Shown here piece by piece: positions 30,077 through 41,088 of a stretch of DNA of 64,000 bases. Under the pieces are notes generated by a model that was not told the DNA's origin, made no database searches, and saw only the letters and a list, made by a program, of their open reading frames with translations. The translations under genes were made by a program, and so were the position numbers. Every line of letters begins with the position of its first letter. Positions within the stretch are counted from its first letter, which is position 1. The DNA is from CAVZLD01 sp963776055. Its GTDB lineage: Bacteria; Planctomycetota; Planctomycetia; Pirellulales; Pirellulaceae. Location: the NCBI GenBank assembly GCA_963776055.1, contig CAVZLD010000006.1:1-64000 (forward strand), read 5' to 3'.

Positions 30077-30509
30077 CCTTGCGTCCTTTGTTCGGAATGG
30101 AGCAGATCGCAACTAGCACAGCATTCTGCGGAAATCTTGGACAATAATCCAGTACGATCGACCGCCGTGTGCCAAGACACGTTCGATTCTCGGAGCGCAG
30201 AACTCGCCTCGATTGAGCTCCGTCCAACGCGGCCAGGAATCGACCATTGAGATGCCCCGACAGAGGTATCACGGCTACTCGGCCGTGCGTTCCGAAATTC
30301 GGTGGATTTCTGGCACAGGTACGGTAGGAGTGGCCCTTCTATTCAGCGACCCTGGCGACGTAGAGACACCGGACGGCGTCGATGGCGGAGGTGATTTGGC
30401 GGGTGTCGTGCATCGGTTCAGTTCATCGAGAGAAATGGCCGGGATGCTTCGTCGGAACTGCATCCCGGCCAGTGGGCGTATCCGCTGGCTGGAACCTCCG
30501 GATTGGAGG
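30077..30509. other. intergenic stretch, nothing recognised
   Basis: 433 bases between two minus-strand genes. No gene-like protein on either strand and no strong hairpin; it presumably holds the promoter of the membrane protein gene to its left. Confidence 0.4.
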
Positions 30510-31553
30510 TTATCGGGACAAGATATTGTCCGGCAGTCCGTCACCGTCCGAATCGCCTTCGAGATCTAGAGTCAGCGGAATCCAATCGTAATTCTCCAGT
30601 ACGAGATCCACGACTTCGGCCTCGTGGTCGCCGCTACTGAGATTTTTGATCCAACTGGTGCGGAAAACGCCATCGGCATCGGTCGTTCCCTCGTAGATCG
30701 CGCCATCAAATTCCACCCTGATCCAGACTCCAGCGGCAACGTCGTCTGCGGCAGTCCCCTCACCGTCTCCGTCCGAGTCACTACGGATCTCGAAGACAGC
30801 TCGCCAGTCCCTGTTGGCGCGTGTCGATTCAAAACGGATGTCGTAGACGTAGAGAACGTCTGCGGGCGGCTGATTACCATCGTCGTCTACGATCGTCCCA
30901 ATACCTTGGCCGTCACCCACAACTCCGCCGATCGCGTTATCGAGTGAGACGGTGAAAGTCTCGGTGGCTTCGGGGTCTGAGTCGTTCAGGATGGGGACCA
31001 AGACGGTCCTCTCGGCAATACCCGGCGGAAATGTGATCATCCCTGTGGTGGACGTGTAATCGCTGCCCGCTTCAGCACCATCGGGATCTGGTCCATCCGC
31101 CGTGAGGAAGTCAACCGTTACTGGCAGGCTGCTTGTAGTGGAGAGCGAAGCCGTGAATACGGCCTCCGATTCGGAACCGAATCTCAGTATCTTGCTGCAT
31201 CCAAGCGCACTGACATACAGGTCACCGTCGGGTCCGAATTCGATACGGTAGGGATCGTCCATCCCACCACTGCCGGCGGGTACGAAATCATCGACGAAGT
31301 TTCCGTTTGAGTCAAAACGCAGAATACGGTTGTTGCCAGAGCTGGCCACATACATGAGACCGTCCTCTGGGCCAAATCGAACAGCTTTGGGACCGATAAG
31401 TTGACTGCTGGTAACCGCACCTAGGTAAGCGCCGGTTGAAGCATCGTACTTCTGAACCGTGTGCGTTCCAGTACTAGCGACATAGGCGATTCCGTCCGGC
31501 TCGATCGTGATTCCTTCGGGCCAGCTTATCTCGCCGTCGCCCGACGTATTCAA
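30510..31553 (-). CDS. Calx-beta/NHL surface protein, C-terminal part (frameshift from 31550)
   Basis: Continues the protein from 33700 after one frame change near 31,550 (TGQPLGA then NTSGDGEISWPEGIT). It carries more beta-propeller blades (IAYVASTGTHTVQKYDASTG, LMYVASSGNNRILRFDSNGN, LYVSALGCSKILRFGS), one Calx-beta domain (VTVDFLTADGPD, GITFPPG-type block, SDPEATETFTVSLDNAIGG) and a C-terminal domain ending in EGDSDGDGLPDNILSR. The SDGDG pattern is a calcium-binding thrombospondin type 3-like loop. It is an extracellular protein of unknown partner. Confidence 0.75.
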   Translation of the reverse strand: MNTSGDGEISWPEGITIEPDGIAYVASTGTHTVQKYDASTGAYLGAVTSSQLIGPKAVRFGPEDGLMYVASSGNNRILRFDSNGNFVDDFVPAGSGGMDDPYRIEFGPDGDLYVSALGCSKILRFGSESEAVFTASLSTTSSLPVTVDFLTADGPDPDGAEAGSDYTSTTGMITFPPGIAERTVLVPILNDSDPEATETFTVSLDNAIGGVVGDGQGIGTIVDDDGNQPPADVLYVYDIRFESTRANRDWRAVFEIRSDSDGDGEGTAADDVAAGVWIRVEFDGAIYEGTTDADGVFRTSWIKNLSSGDHEAEVVDLVLENYDWIPLTLDLEGDSDGDGLPDNILSR

Positions 31554-33700
31554 GCCCCCAGTGGTTGTCCTGTCGCGCCATCATATCGAATGACGTTAAA
31601 GCTATTACGGCCTGTTACATATAGCTCTGGAATGTTGTCGCTATTCGTATCAGGACCAAAGGCTAATCCGTGGGGACCGTCGATCCCGCCGCCATTTTCC
31701 GCCGTTACGAACACACTATCGAACTCGCCCGTGCCCTTGTGGAATCTGAGCACTTCGTCAGTGTATTCACTCCCAACGTACATATAGTCACCTTGGAACA
31801 CGATGTCTCGTGCGCCGGACAGATACCCTGCCGGAACGAATTGCCTGATGAACGCGCCATTTGTGCCGTTATACTGATTGATTGTATTGGACAGGGGTCC
31901 TGGCCCGGGTGATGCGTAGAACATGCCGTCCGGCCCGAATGTATTGTCATTGAAGTTGACCGAGGGAAGGCTGTACACAAACGCGCCGCGATAGTGAGGT
32001 GTCGCATCTCCTTCGGCGGTAATTTGGTCGTCGATCGAAATCTGGCGTGCCGAGTCGTCATCCGTAATCGTGACCACTCCCTGACTGTCGGCAATCGTTG
32101 CGCCGCCGGTGGCATTGAAAAGTGTCACCGTGAATGTCTCATTGTTCTCAATGTCGATGTCATCGTTCGCCACGAGAAGTATCTTCTTTGTGGTCTCGCT
32201 CGGCGCGAATGTCACCGTCCCATTGGCTTCGGTGTAGTCACTCCCCGCAACAGCCGTGCCATCGCCGGAAGAGTAGTCCACCGTCACGATCTGGTCGCTG
32301 GTTGCCGTAAGGCTAATCGTTATTGTCTGGGAAAAACGGCGGATCTCGTCGGTGGCGGCCGAACTGACGTAGAGTCCTCCATCGGCGGCAGATACCAGGT
32401 CCCTTGGTGCGTCGAGTTCTCCACTGGATGAGTCAATTGGTGTGTCGACATAGGAACCAGTCGCACTGTCATATCGAAGAACATTATCACTGCGAGTGGC
32501 GGACACGTAGAGAAAACCGTCGGTGTGGAACAGCAAATCGACCGGCCCGTTGAGCCCACCGCTTCCGGATGCGATGAAAGTGTCAATGAATGTGCCGCTC
32601 GATCCATCATAGCGAAGCACGGCATTCGACGTACTTGATGTGCTTGACACGTACAAGTCGTCGTCCGGTCCAATGGCCATTCGTGTTGGATTGTCGAGCC
32701 CGCCGCTACCGGAAGATACAAAAATACGGTCAAATTCTCCCGTGGATGCGTCATAGCGAAGAACCGCATCGCCTGTACCTTGATTGGCATCGTCACCATC
32801 AACGCTTGTGACGTAAAGGAATCCGTCGTCTGAGAAGAGCAGCCCGCGTGGATTCTGGAGGTCTCCTCCACTTTCGGGAGTGATGAAGTCGTCGACGAAG
32901 GCCCCGGTCGTGCCGTGATACTTGAGCACGGAATGGGTGTCACGGCTGGTAACATAGAGATTGCCGTCAGGCCCAAACATGGCGTCGTGAGGAAAATCCA
33001 AACCTCCGCTGCCGGACGAGACGAAAACATCGATGAACTCGCCGGTTGAACCGTCGTACCGAATGACTGAGTCATTTCCCTGACTGAGGACATACAGGTT
33101 TCCGTCGGGACCAATGGTGACGCCGCAAGGCCCGTCCAGGCCACCACTGCCGGCGGTCACGAATGCTTCCGATGTGGGCCCGCCTTCTGCGAGTGTCGCG
33201 TCGCTAATCGAAAGGGCCAACGGCATATCGTCATTCACAATCGTGCCGACGCCACGATTGTCTCCAAACTGCCCGTTGTCGATAATCGTCAAGTCGACAA
33301 AAAACGTCTCGTCGGCTTCGTCGATTCCGTCGCCGAAAACAGGAACGGCGATGGTCTTGGTTGTTTCTCCACGCTCGAATGTCAGTGTTCCATCGGACGG
33401 TTGATAGTCAACACCCGGGGTAGCGGAACCGGGTGACGTGACCCAGTCAACGGTTGACGGCTTGTTTGTTCTGCCGGAGCGGGTAACCGTGAAGACGAAA
33501 TCAGTCGTGCCATCATCGCCTTCCATCTGTTGAACATCGTCGATTGCGATCGTGGGAACGGCGGCCAGCAACCTGCGATCTTCCAGCAGCTCGCATCGCA
33601 GCTCGCTGGACCGAAGCGTGCGTCGGGACGCCTTTCGGGCACGTCTGGCCTGGGCGGAACGGGGGCGGGCGGGGGCCGTTCGGAGTGAGGGGAAGGACAT
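31550..33700 (-). CDS. large secreted Calx-beta/NHL-repeat protein, N-terminal part
   Basis: The start is set at 33700 because AAAGGAGA lies 7 bases upstream; the open frame extends further but without such a site. The N-terminus is basic with the planctomycete motif CELLEDRRLLAA, used by secreted giant proteins. Then come a Calx-beta domain (DDVQQMEGDDGTTDFVFTVT, SDGTLTFERGETTKTIAVPV), at least six NHL-type blades (GPDGNLYVLSQGNDSVIRYD, GPDGNLYVTSRDTHSVLKYH, TDGFLYVSATRSDNVLRYDS), another Calx-beta (YTEANGTVTFAPSETTKKIL) and more blades. Total with the C-terminal part is about 1060 residues. Probably cell-surface adhesion or matrix. Confidence 0.8.
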   Translation of the reverse strand: MSFPSLRTAPARPRSAQARRARKASRRTLRSSELRCELLEDRRLLAAVPTIAIDDVQQMEGDDGTTDFVFTVTRSGRTNKPSTVDWVTSPGSATPGVDYQPSDGTLTFERGETTKTIAVPVFGDGIDEADETFFVDLTIIDNGQFGDNRGVGTIVNDDMPLALSISDATLAEGGPTSEAFVTAGSGGLDGPCGVTIGPDGNLYVLSQGNDSVIRYDGSTGEFIDVFVSSGSGGLDFPHDAMFGPDGNLYVTSRDTHSVLKYHGTTGAFVDDFITPESGGDLQNPRGLLFSDDGFLYVTSVDGDDANQGTGDAVLRYDASTGEFDRIFVSSGSGGLDNPTRMAIGPDDDLYVSSTSSTSNAVLRYDGSSGTFIDTFIASGSGGLNGPVDLLFHTDGFLYVSATRSDNVLRYDSATGSYVDTPIDSSSGELDAPRDLVSAADGGLYVSSAATDEIRRFSQTITISLTATSDQIVTVDYSSGDGTAVAGSDYTEANGTVTFAPSETTKKILLVANDDIDIENNETFTVTLFNATGGATIADSQGVVTITDDDSARQISIDDQITAEGDATPHYRGAFVYSLPSVNFNDNTFGPDGMFYASPGPGPLSNTINQYNGTNGAFIRQFVPAGYLSGARDIVFQGDYMYVGSEYTDEVLRFHKGTGEFDSVFVTAENGGGIDGPHGLAFGPDTNSDNIPELYVTGRNSFNVIRYDGATGQPLGA

Positions 33701-33859
33701 GATCGGGTCTCCTTTCGGATTCACGGGAAGGTGGTCTGAGCCATAATTCAAACAGCAATCTTCCCGAGGCTCGCGCAAGGAACGCCGCGGGGGCTGTTGG
33801 GCCGGTGATCGCCTGGGGCCTCACCGGCCGGTTCTCTTCAATCGTCGAGAGCCGAAGCT

Positions 33860-34945
33860 CTACGACTCGTTCTTGTTCTGCTTGACTTCTAGTTTGGACT
33901 TTTCTTCTGACTTTTCGGTCGGGGGTTTCTCATTCTTGTCAGAAGCTCCCGACGCGTCTGTTTGGTCCGGTTCCCCGGCAATGCCTAACAACTCGGCCGC
34001 TTCGGCGCGGAATCGCTTTAGCTCTTCGTCCGCTGGTTGGTTCTTCGCTATCAACTCGACGGACTTGTCGTAGTGGCGGTGGGCTTCCTCTTTGTGACCG
34101 AGTTGCCAATGGGCCATGGCGAGAAACAACCCGTCGTAGGCCAAGCCGCCATCGCTGAGATCCATGGACTTCTGCAACGCATCGAGGGCTTCCGTCCACT
34201 GGCCATTGCGATAGTGGGCTACACCGAGCGTATTCCAGTGCATTCCCATCGGGGACAGCTCGACGGCTTTGAGGGCCAGTTCGACCGCTTCTGAGGGGGC
34301 ACGCCATTTGGGATCGGCGGCCGTGGCAAGAAACCACGCCAGGTTGTTGTGCAATTTGGGATCGGTGGGTTGGAGTCGGATGGCCTCCCGGTACTCGGCG
34401 ATGGCCTCGTCCAGCTTCCCCTGTTGCCTCAAGGCGTCGCCCAGGTTCCTGTGGGCAATGTAAGCCTGGCGAAAGGGCGTGATTTGGAGTGCCTCATGGT
34501 AATGGGCGATGGCCTCGTCCAGCTTTCCCTGTTCGGCCAAGTCGCTGCCCAGGTTGGTGTGGGCCTCGGGGTAGTCGTGCTTCAATCGGATGGCCTCGCG
34601 GCACTCGGCGATGGCCTCGTCCGTCTTTCCCTGAGCACTCAAGGCATTGCCTAGGTTGTAGTGGTAGCCGGGATCATCCGGCTTCAATCGGATGGCCTCG
34701 CGGCACGCGGTGATGGCCTCGTCTAGCATCCCCTGTTTCTTCAAGGCGCTGCCCAGGTTGTTGTGGGCCTCGGGGAAATCCGCCTTCAATCGGACCGCCT
34801 CGCGGTACTCGGCGATGGCCTCGCCCAACTTTCCCTGACCGTACAAAGCGTTGCCCAGGTTGCCGTGGGCCAAGGGGTCATCCGGTTTCAATCGGATGGC
34901 CTCGCGGCACTCGGCGATGGCCTCGTCCATCTTCCCCTGTTGCAC
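33860..34945 (-). CDS. kinase-PDZ-TPR protein, C-terminal TPR part (frameshifted locus)
   Basis: About ten tetratricopeptide repeats with near-identical 34-residue units such as LDEAIAECREAIRLKPDD and HNNLGSALKKQGMLDEAITA. They are followed by a less regular pair (NTLGVAHYRNGQWTEALDAL, GLFLAMAHWQLGHKEEAHRH) and a charged tail (NEKPPTEKSEEKSKLEVKQNK). The DNA shows the same 102-base periodicity. It joins through a single-base change near 34,945 to the repeat read in 34878-35222 (RYEEAVADYREAIRLKPDDA). This is the protein-interaction end of the kinase encoded upstream. Confidence 0.8.
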   Translation of the reverse strand: MQQGKMDEAIAECREAIRLKPDDPLAHGNLGNALYGQGKLGEAIAEYREAVRLKADFPEAHNNLGSALKKQGMLDEAITACREAIRLKPDDPGYHYNLGNALSAQGKTDEAIAECREAIRLKHDYPEAHTNLGSDLAEQGKLDEAIAHYHEALQITPFRQAYIAHRNLGDALRQQGKLDEAIAEYREAIRLQPTDPKLHNNLAWFLATAADPKWRAPSEAVELALKAVELSPMGMHWNTLGVAHYRNGQWTEALDALQKSMDLSDGGLAYDGLFLAMAHWQLGHKEEAHRHYDKSVELIAKNQPADEELKRFRAEAAELLGIAGEPDQTDASGASDKNEKPPTEKSEEKSKLEVKQNKNES

Positions 34946-36352
34946 TCAAGGCGTTGCCCAGGTTGGAGTGGACGCCGGCGTCATCCGGCTTCAATCGGAT
35001 GGCCTCCCTATAGTCGGCGACAGCTTCTTCGTATCTCCCGAGCTCGTGGAAGATGTTGCCCCGTATATTGCGGAGCGAAGCGCTCCCGGGCCGCAGGGCA
35101 ATAACGGCTGTGTAATAACGCAGGGATTCCTCAAGCCTCGGCGGTTGGTTTATGCGCAGACATATGGTCAGGGTGATGTTGGTGGATACGTCGTCGGGAT
35201 GCTCTTGCCATACTTTCTTCAAAAAGGCCGTCGCGCGGTCGAGCGCTCCGGCTCCCTTAAGTTCCCCCCCACCCGGGCCAGAAACCGCACAGGTTGATCG
35301 TGAAGGTCGGCCTCGTCGGCCAGCTTTTCTAGCTCTGCACGGCGTAGCGCCTCATCATCCAGCTCGCAAGCGTCTCGCACCCGCCGCCGCCAAGGATCTG
35401 GGTCCGCTGCCTGGATGACAGCCCCCAACCACGCGGCCGTTGTGTCGCGCTGAAGCTCAAGTGTCCGCGGTTCTTTGGCCGCATTGGGCAGCACCTCCAA
35501 TCGCACAGTCGCCCCTGGCTCGCCGCGCAAGAGCTGCATGATTTGCTGCGCCGTCATCCCAGAAGTGTTTGTGACAGACGCTCCCGGCCCTTGACCAATG
35601 CCGACGATTCGGTCGCCTTTGTTCAAGCGTCCGTCGCGCCCTGCCGGACTTTCGGGCGAGACGTGGAGCACCGAGGGGACACCCAGGGGTTCTCCTAAGT
35701 CAACACCGATGGGGGGCGAGAGCAGAGTGTACCACTCGTACAGTGCCGCTACGATTTCAGACCGAACCTCCTCTTGCCTACTCTTGATCTGTGCCGCTAC
35801 TGCCTGCGGGTCGTCACGTCCGACCGCCAACCCATCAGCCGTCAAGGCTCTGCGCAGGAGAGGAAGACTATTCGCGTTCGCATAGCGTCTGTTCGAAGTC
35901 AGGCTCGGCTCCGCAAGCCAGGCCGCATCCAGGGCCGCCAGCAACTGTCGGTCCCGCTGTTCTTGGTCTAGCTCGGACGCGAGTTGTCGGACCTGCGCGA
36001 CGAGCTGCGCGTCGGCTGGTCCGGCATCGGCCAGCGCCATGGCACGCTGCATTTGCTCGCGGGCCTGCGTTAGAGCTGGTCTCGTCGCCCAACGCCGCTC
36101 GTCGAGACCTGACCACGCAGACGCGCTACTTCGGTCAGGGCGTCGTTGATCTGTTGTTGGACACGACTCCGCCGCTCCGCAATCTCGCGTTGACTCACCG
36201 AGACCAGCGTGATGCCCACCATCAGGATGAGCAAGCTCAGCACCACGACTGCGGCACTGCTCACCGCGATCCTGTTGCGGCGAAGGAATTTTCGGAGCCG
36301 ATAGGTGGTCGATGGGGGGCAAGCCTCGACCGCTTCGTCTTTCAGGTAACAC
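34946..36352 (-). CDS. kinase-PDZ-TPR protein, middle part with transmembrane helix, coiled coil and PDZ (frameshifted locus)
   Basis: In frames between about 36,350 and 35,220: a membrane span after the kinase (AVSSAAVVVLSLLILMVGIT, about 36,190-36,260), helical linker (LTQAREQMQRAMALADAG, LVAQVRQLASELDQEQRDRQ), then a PDZ-like domain (GEPLGVPSVLHVSPESPAGR, LNKGDRIVGIGQGPG, LLRGEPGATVRLEVL) and the first helices of the TPR region (HPDDVSTNITLTICLRINQP). The frame changes near 36,110, 35,240 and 34,945. PDZ inserted between the transmembrane helix and TPR suggests binding of envelope peptides. Confidence 0.7.
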
Positions 36353-37486
36353 TCAATGTCCTTGGCAAAACCGTTGGCCGTTTCGTAACGCCGCGCGGTC
36401 CTTCTCCAGCGCCTTCATCACAATCCAGTCCAACTCGCCACGCAGCAGAACGCTCAGTTTGCCCGGACTCGTGCTACGACGCATGCGAAATGGTGTCGGC
36501 CGCGTCGCCCAGGGTTGTGACCCGCGTGCTCGGCCTGGGCGGCTCCTCTTCGCGGATCACACGCCGCATCTCGTCGAATCCCGCCTCCTGCAACTGCTGC
36601 TTGTCAAAAGGCGTGGTGCCGGTAAGCAGCTCGTAGAGCAGCACGCCCAGCGAGTAGATGTCGGACCGCGTATCGACGTCCAGACCGCTGATCCCGACTT
36701 GTTCCGGACTCATGTACAGCGGCGTGCCCAGCAACTGACCATGGCCGGTGAAGACGGTCTTCTCGGTGAGTTCCCGGCTGGTTGCCTTGGCCACGCCGAA
36801 GTCGATGATCTTTGGCACGGGTGTTTCGCCGTGAAGCGTCACCAATACGTTGCTCGGTTTGATGTCGCGGTGGATGATCCCCTTCTGATGCGCGTGCTGG
36901 ACGGCATCGCAGACCGATACGAACAGCCGCAGCCGTTCTTCGGCAGAGAGTTCCGCTTCGTCGCAGTACTCGGTGATCGGCATTCCCTGGACCCGCTCCA
37001 TGACGAAGTAGGGCCGGCCCGATTCGGTCGCGCCGCCGTCCAGGACGTGGGCGATGTTCGGGTGGTCCATCATCGCCAGGGCCTGCCGCTCGGCCTCGAA
37101 GCGGGCGACGACCTCGCGGGTATCCATCCCCGGCTTGATGATCTTCAGAGCCACCTTGCGGCGGACCGGCTCCCGCTGCTCGGCCATGTAGACGACGCCC
37201 ATGCCGCCCTCGCCGATCTCCTGGAGGAGCTTGTACCGGCCGATCGTCATGCCGGGGCGTTCCGCGATGGAGCCCGTGTCGATGGTGGGCTCATCGGCCC
37301 GGCGATGCATCAGCCTCATGAAAGGTGCCGAGCACTTCGTAGGATCGAAGCAGCTGCTCGACCCGGGTTCGCAACTGCAAGGTCGCCGCCGCATGCGGCC
37401 TGCAAGAAGGTCGCTCGTTGATCCGGAGCCTCCATTTCGATGGCTTCCAGAAAGATCTCGCGAGCTCTGTTATTTCCGGCATTCAT
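36353..37486 (-). CDS. Ser/Thr protein kinase domain of kinase-PDZ-TPR protein (frameshifted locus)
   Basis: The true start is probably ATG 37486 (MNAGNNRAREIFLEAIEMEA), with frame changes near 37,360, 37,310, 36,480 and 36,400. All kinase landmarks are present: IGEGGMGVVYMAEQ (glycine loop), VALKIIKPG (Lys), HRDIKPSNVLV (catalytic loop), KIIDFGVAKA (DFG), GTPLYMSPEQ and SDIYSLGVLLYELLTGTTPF, then ARYETANGFAKDIECYLKDE. This is the Hanks-type planctomycete kinase that is paired with an ECF sigma factor, whose gene ends 27 bases upstream. It would sense envelope signals and phosphorylate Ser/Thr targets. Confidence 0.85.
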
Positions 37487-37513
37487 TCCATGGGCTCCAG
37501 TCGAGACGTGCCT

Positions 37514-38160
37514 CTAGAAGACAGTGCGACATTTCCGCCGAGTTTTCTCACAGGGCAGCCTGAGAAACCCAAGAAAACTCGCAACGGAGTCAAGAATCCG
37601 TCGAGGCGTCAGCAGCTCGGCGTGCAGCCAGACCCGAGCGTAATTCCAGTGCCGATAGGCAGTTGCGAGCGATATTCCGAGTACTGCGGCAGCCTGGTCG
37701 ACGCTCAATCCGGCGAAATACCGCAACCTCACCAGGCGGAACACAGCGGTGTCCTCTCGCTCCAACCTGGCCATCGCTTCCTCAATGGCGAGCAGCTGGT
37801 CCGGAGTCGCGTACACGGCGAGGTCAATGGCATCGACGTTCGAACGGGTGTCGGTCTCCGCCATCGCTTCTGCCGCCCTTTCCCGCGCGCTTGTTCTACG
37901 AGTATCCGCCGCATCGCCTCAGCAGCGGCCCCAAAGAAGTGCCCCCGGCTGTTCCAGTGCTGAGCCTTGTCCACATCCACCAACCGGATGTACGCCTCGT
38001 GCACCAGCGCCGTAGCCTGCAGCGTCTGGCCGGGCTTCTCCTGAGCCATCTTCTGGGCGGCCAGCTTCCGCAACTCCTCGTACACGAGCGGCAGGAGCTG
38101 CTCGGCGGCCTGACCGTCGCCGTGCTCGATCTGCGAGAGAATTCGCGTGACGTCGCTCAT
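37514..38160 (-). CDS. ECF-family RNA polymerase sigma factor (frameshifted)
   Basis: Starts MSDVTRILSQIEHGDGQAAE at 38160. Region 2: LVYEELRKLAAQKMAQEKPG, ALVHEAYIRLV and HFFGAAAEAMRRILVEQARG. After one frame change near 37,875 region 4 follows (LEREDTAVFRLVRLRYFAGL, VDQAAAVLGISLATAYRHWN, the helix-turn-helix). This is the planctomycete subgroup found beside Ser/Thr kinase genes; the kinase here starts 28 bases downstream in the same direction, so they are very likely one operon and one signalling pathway. Confidence 0.85.
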
Positions 38161-38455
38161 GAGTGTGCCACTCAAAAGAGGGCTGAATCGAGAGGACGGC
38201 GATTATACCACCGCCAACGCCGCCATGCTCTTGCACCAGTGCCATCAACCATGCCTGCGCCTCGCAATACGTTGGGTTTGCGGGGCACCTAACCCGCCGC
38301 GATCGGCCCATGACCGACCCGACCTGTCGCTAAGCCTTCGGGTCCCCCGCCAGGGGCATGCGGCCTTTCGCTCGGCGGTGTCTCAGGAGGGTCATTTTGC
38401 GGCGTATCTCATCCGGGCCATACGTTTGCTGACGCAAGTCCGGTCACGCCGAATG

Positions 38456-41088
38456 TCACGCCACGTACGCCCGCTGTCGAGCAGAACGCTGGTCTTGGGC
38501 AAACAACCAGTCGACGGCAGCGGCAATCTGTCTGGCGTTGGCCTGTGGCAAGACCTCGTAAAGGCCAGTCTGAAAGGCCATCACGATGTCGGAGCTGTCG
38601 AAGTCCCCATCACCGTTCCAGTCGCCGTCCTCCCACCCAGAATTGTTGGACACCTCGTCTTCGTACTCTCCCCGCCGAAACACCTGCACAAAATCGGACG
38701 AGTCAAAGACGCCGTCCAGGTCGCTGTCGCCAAACGTTGTACGATAGATGTTGCTGATAAGCTCTGCCAAGTCACCGAAGTCGACATGTCCGTCCTGATT
38801 TAGGTCAAAACCGAGAGACTGCAGACCGCCGCGAATAGCCTCTGCTAAATCGTTGATGTCTTGGGCATCCTTGGTGCCATCGTAAAAACTCTCCGGCCAG
38901 CGGTGTCCAAGAACCAGTTGTTGGTTACCATCCGCCGAGATTTCGCTTAGTGCTCGTGAGAAGAGGGCACCGTTTGCGGCAACCTGCACGTCGTCTTTAT
39001 CTGAGTCACGATTCCAATCGTTTTCGAGCGCAGATTCCCGCAGCGTAATCTGCCTATGGATCAACTCGCCCATTCCGTATAGCGACTCGGTCGCCCACTG
39101 CTGCATTCCTCCTGGGAATTCTTCTCCATAACTGGGGTCGTAGATGATGCCATTGCGTTCCACAACGATGTGCCTGTCGAATATGGACCTAGGATCGTTG
39201 TTTTTTTTGGGGCCTTGCCCTGCAATTCCCACCTCATCGTGAAGTTCAGTGTGGCCAAAATTGTACTTTCCATGATTGACAATCGGCGATCCCAAGAGAT
39301 TCACGTGCCACTGTGGTGTGAAGTACCGATCGTCCTGCCTCCATTCCTTGACAAGGAATACATCGTATACGGAGTTCCGAAGCGTCGGCGTGTAGATGTC
39401 TGATGGAATACGGACATCCGGCACGAGTACCTTTACCTGACTGCTGTCGTTCCACACGCCATTGACCATCATGGTATTTACCAGCAGTCCTGCCCACGCA
39501 CCACACTGCCCGTCGCCATGAGCAAGCAATTGCCGAAAATCCGAACCTGCCGCTTCCCAATCGCCATAATATGTCATCGGCGTTTCGCTGCCGACACGAT
39601 AGACCATCCGATCCTCGAACTCCTCCCATATCTTCGTAAACGACTCTTCCTCGCCGGATTCCCCTTGAGCCGAACGACTCGAGATGTCAATCACGGAGTG
39701 GAAGACAACTAGCTGCGACGGCTTTACGCGTGTTGTATACAGCTGTTGAGTCGTACTTCCGACGTCGATCCACGTCTGCTTTCCATCTAGAGACAACTGC
39801 CAACGATGCTCAAAGTCGTCATCCACGATGATCGTGTCTGGAAATGCCATGGCCGCTGTCACACCCGCAGCTACCCTCCCGTGCTCATCAAGGACAGCAA
39901 TCGTCGCAGGCACCGCCTCTGTTCCGTCTTTCCTAAGCCCGCGGATGTACATTTCATCTGCAGCACGCTGGCCTCTGAGATCGATGGACACGTCGATCCT
40001 ATATGACGAGCCAACCACGTACGAAATCGGAACATTTCGTTGCGAAAGATCGTTCGCGCCGTCGAAGTCTTGATCTAACCAATGCTGTGCATCGATAGGT
40101 CTAAGAGAATAACCGGAACCACCTTCCGGTGTCGGATCGGGAGCCACGGGGCTGAATCCGTCCCCTGAGAACGCGACTGAATACACCTTGGGCTCCAACG
40201 GAGACAATCGCCAGTAGTCGGTATTGTTCGACTCATCTGGCTCGCGCACGAGATCTTCGGGGTCGATTACGAAAATCAGGTACTCGGCTGCAGGTGGTCG
40301 CGGACCCAAATCCGAAACCGACAACAGAAAATCGTGAGTGCCCGTTTCTGTTGCTACCGGCACTGTCATGGCGGGACCACCCAGAATGCTGGAGGCTTGG
40401 TGACTGCTGGCCCAATAAACGCTCAGCGTCGTCGGTGTCTGGTTGATGCTGTCTTCACCGCCGATATCTTCGTAAACAACATAATAAAGAACCAATATAC
40501 CCGGGTTCTGCGTAGGCCAAGCTGCTACACTTAAATCAGTGGCTGGGTCGCCATCACTCACTCCGATTTCAAATGACGAAGACAGGTGGTCCCTGTCTCC
40601 GGCCGCCGGAACTTGACTGAATTCCAGTCGCGCACGCACAACGAAGCTGCTTCCTGGAGCTACTTCAGCGCGGAGCCCATTGCTAACGTAATTTGAACCG
40701 GGGCCACTGGGGTATTCATGCTCGTAGTCGTACGTTTCGCCAGCGGCCGTGACCAGGCTAACACTTGCGCACAAACGGGCTTTCAATGGAAGTATCGTTT
40801 ATCGAATCAAAAGTTGTGTGAACAGTCACATACTCCCGCGCACGCGGCACTTCCCACTCGCTGAGTCGACTCTCCAACGTCAACTCCATCTCGCACGAAG
40901 ACGATTCGCTTGCCGGGTAGCCCCCAACGACACATGTTCCCCCCGTCACGCCGTCCCATTCTGGCTCGTCTGGTTCCTGCGCCGGCTGTCCCAGTGAAGC
41001 CTGTACCATACACGTACGCTAACATCCTCCTTGATTCCAATCGCTCGCAGCCGTGCCCTGTCCAGTATTGCTCACGACGTCTTCGCAT
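38456..41088 (-). CDS. secreted transglutaminase-like protein with dockerin-type C-terminus (frameshifted near start)
   Basis: The start is placed at 41088 (MRRRREQYWTGHGCERLESRRMLA), which carries the LE-x-RR-MLA secretion motif; frames change near 41,020 and 40,760. The middle has beta-sandwich stretches (CARDB-like: VREPDESNNTDYWRL), then HGDGQCGAWAGLLVNTMM (Cys of a transglutaminase-like site), TPQWHVNLL (His) and IIYDPSYGEEF (Asp). The C-terminus has paired calcium-loop motifs GDSDLDGVFDSSDFVQVFRR and WNGDGDFDSSDIVMAFQTGL, a dockerin type I-like module. Family knowledge supports a protein-crosslinking or peptidase role at the cell surface; the substrate is unknown. Confidence 0.7.

Noticed and set aside
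34370..34960. Tandem DNA repeats of about 102 bases
   Set aside because: They are in phase with 34-residue TPRs of the kinase protein, so they are coding repeats and not a separate element.
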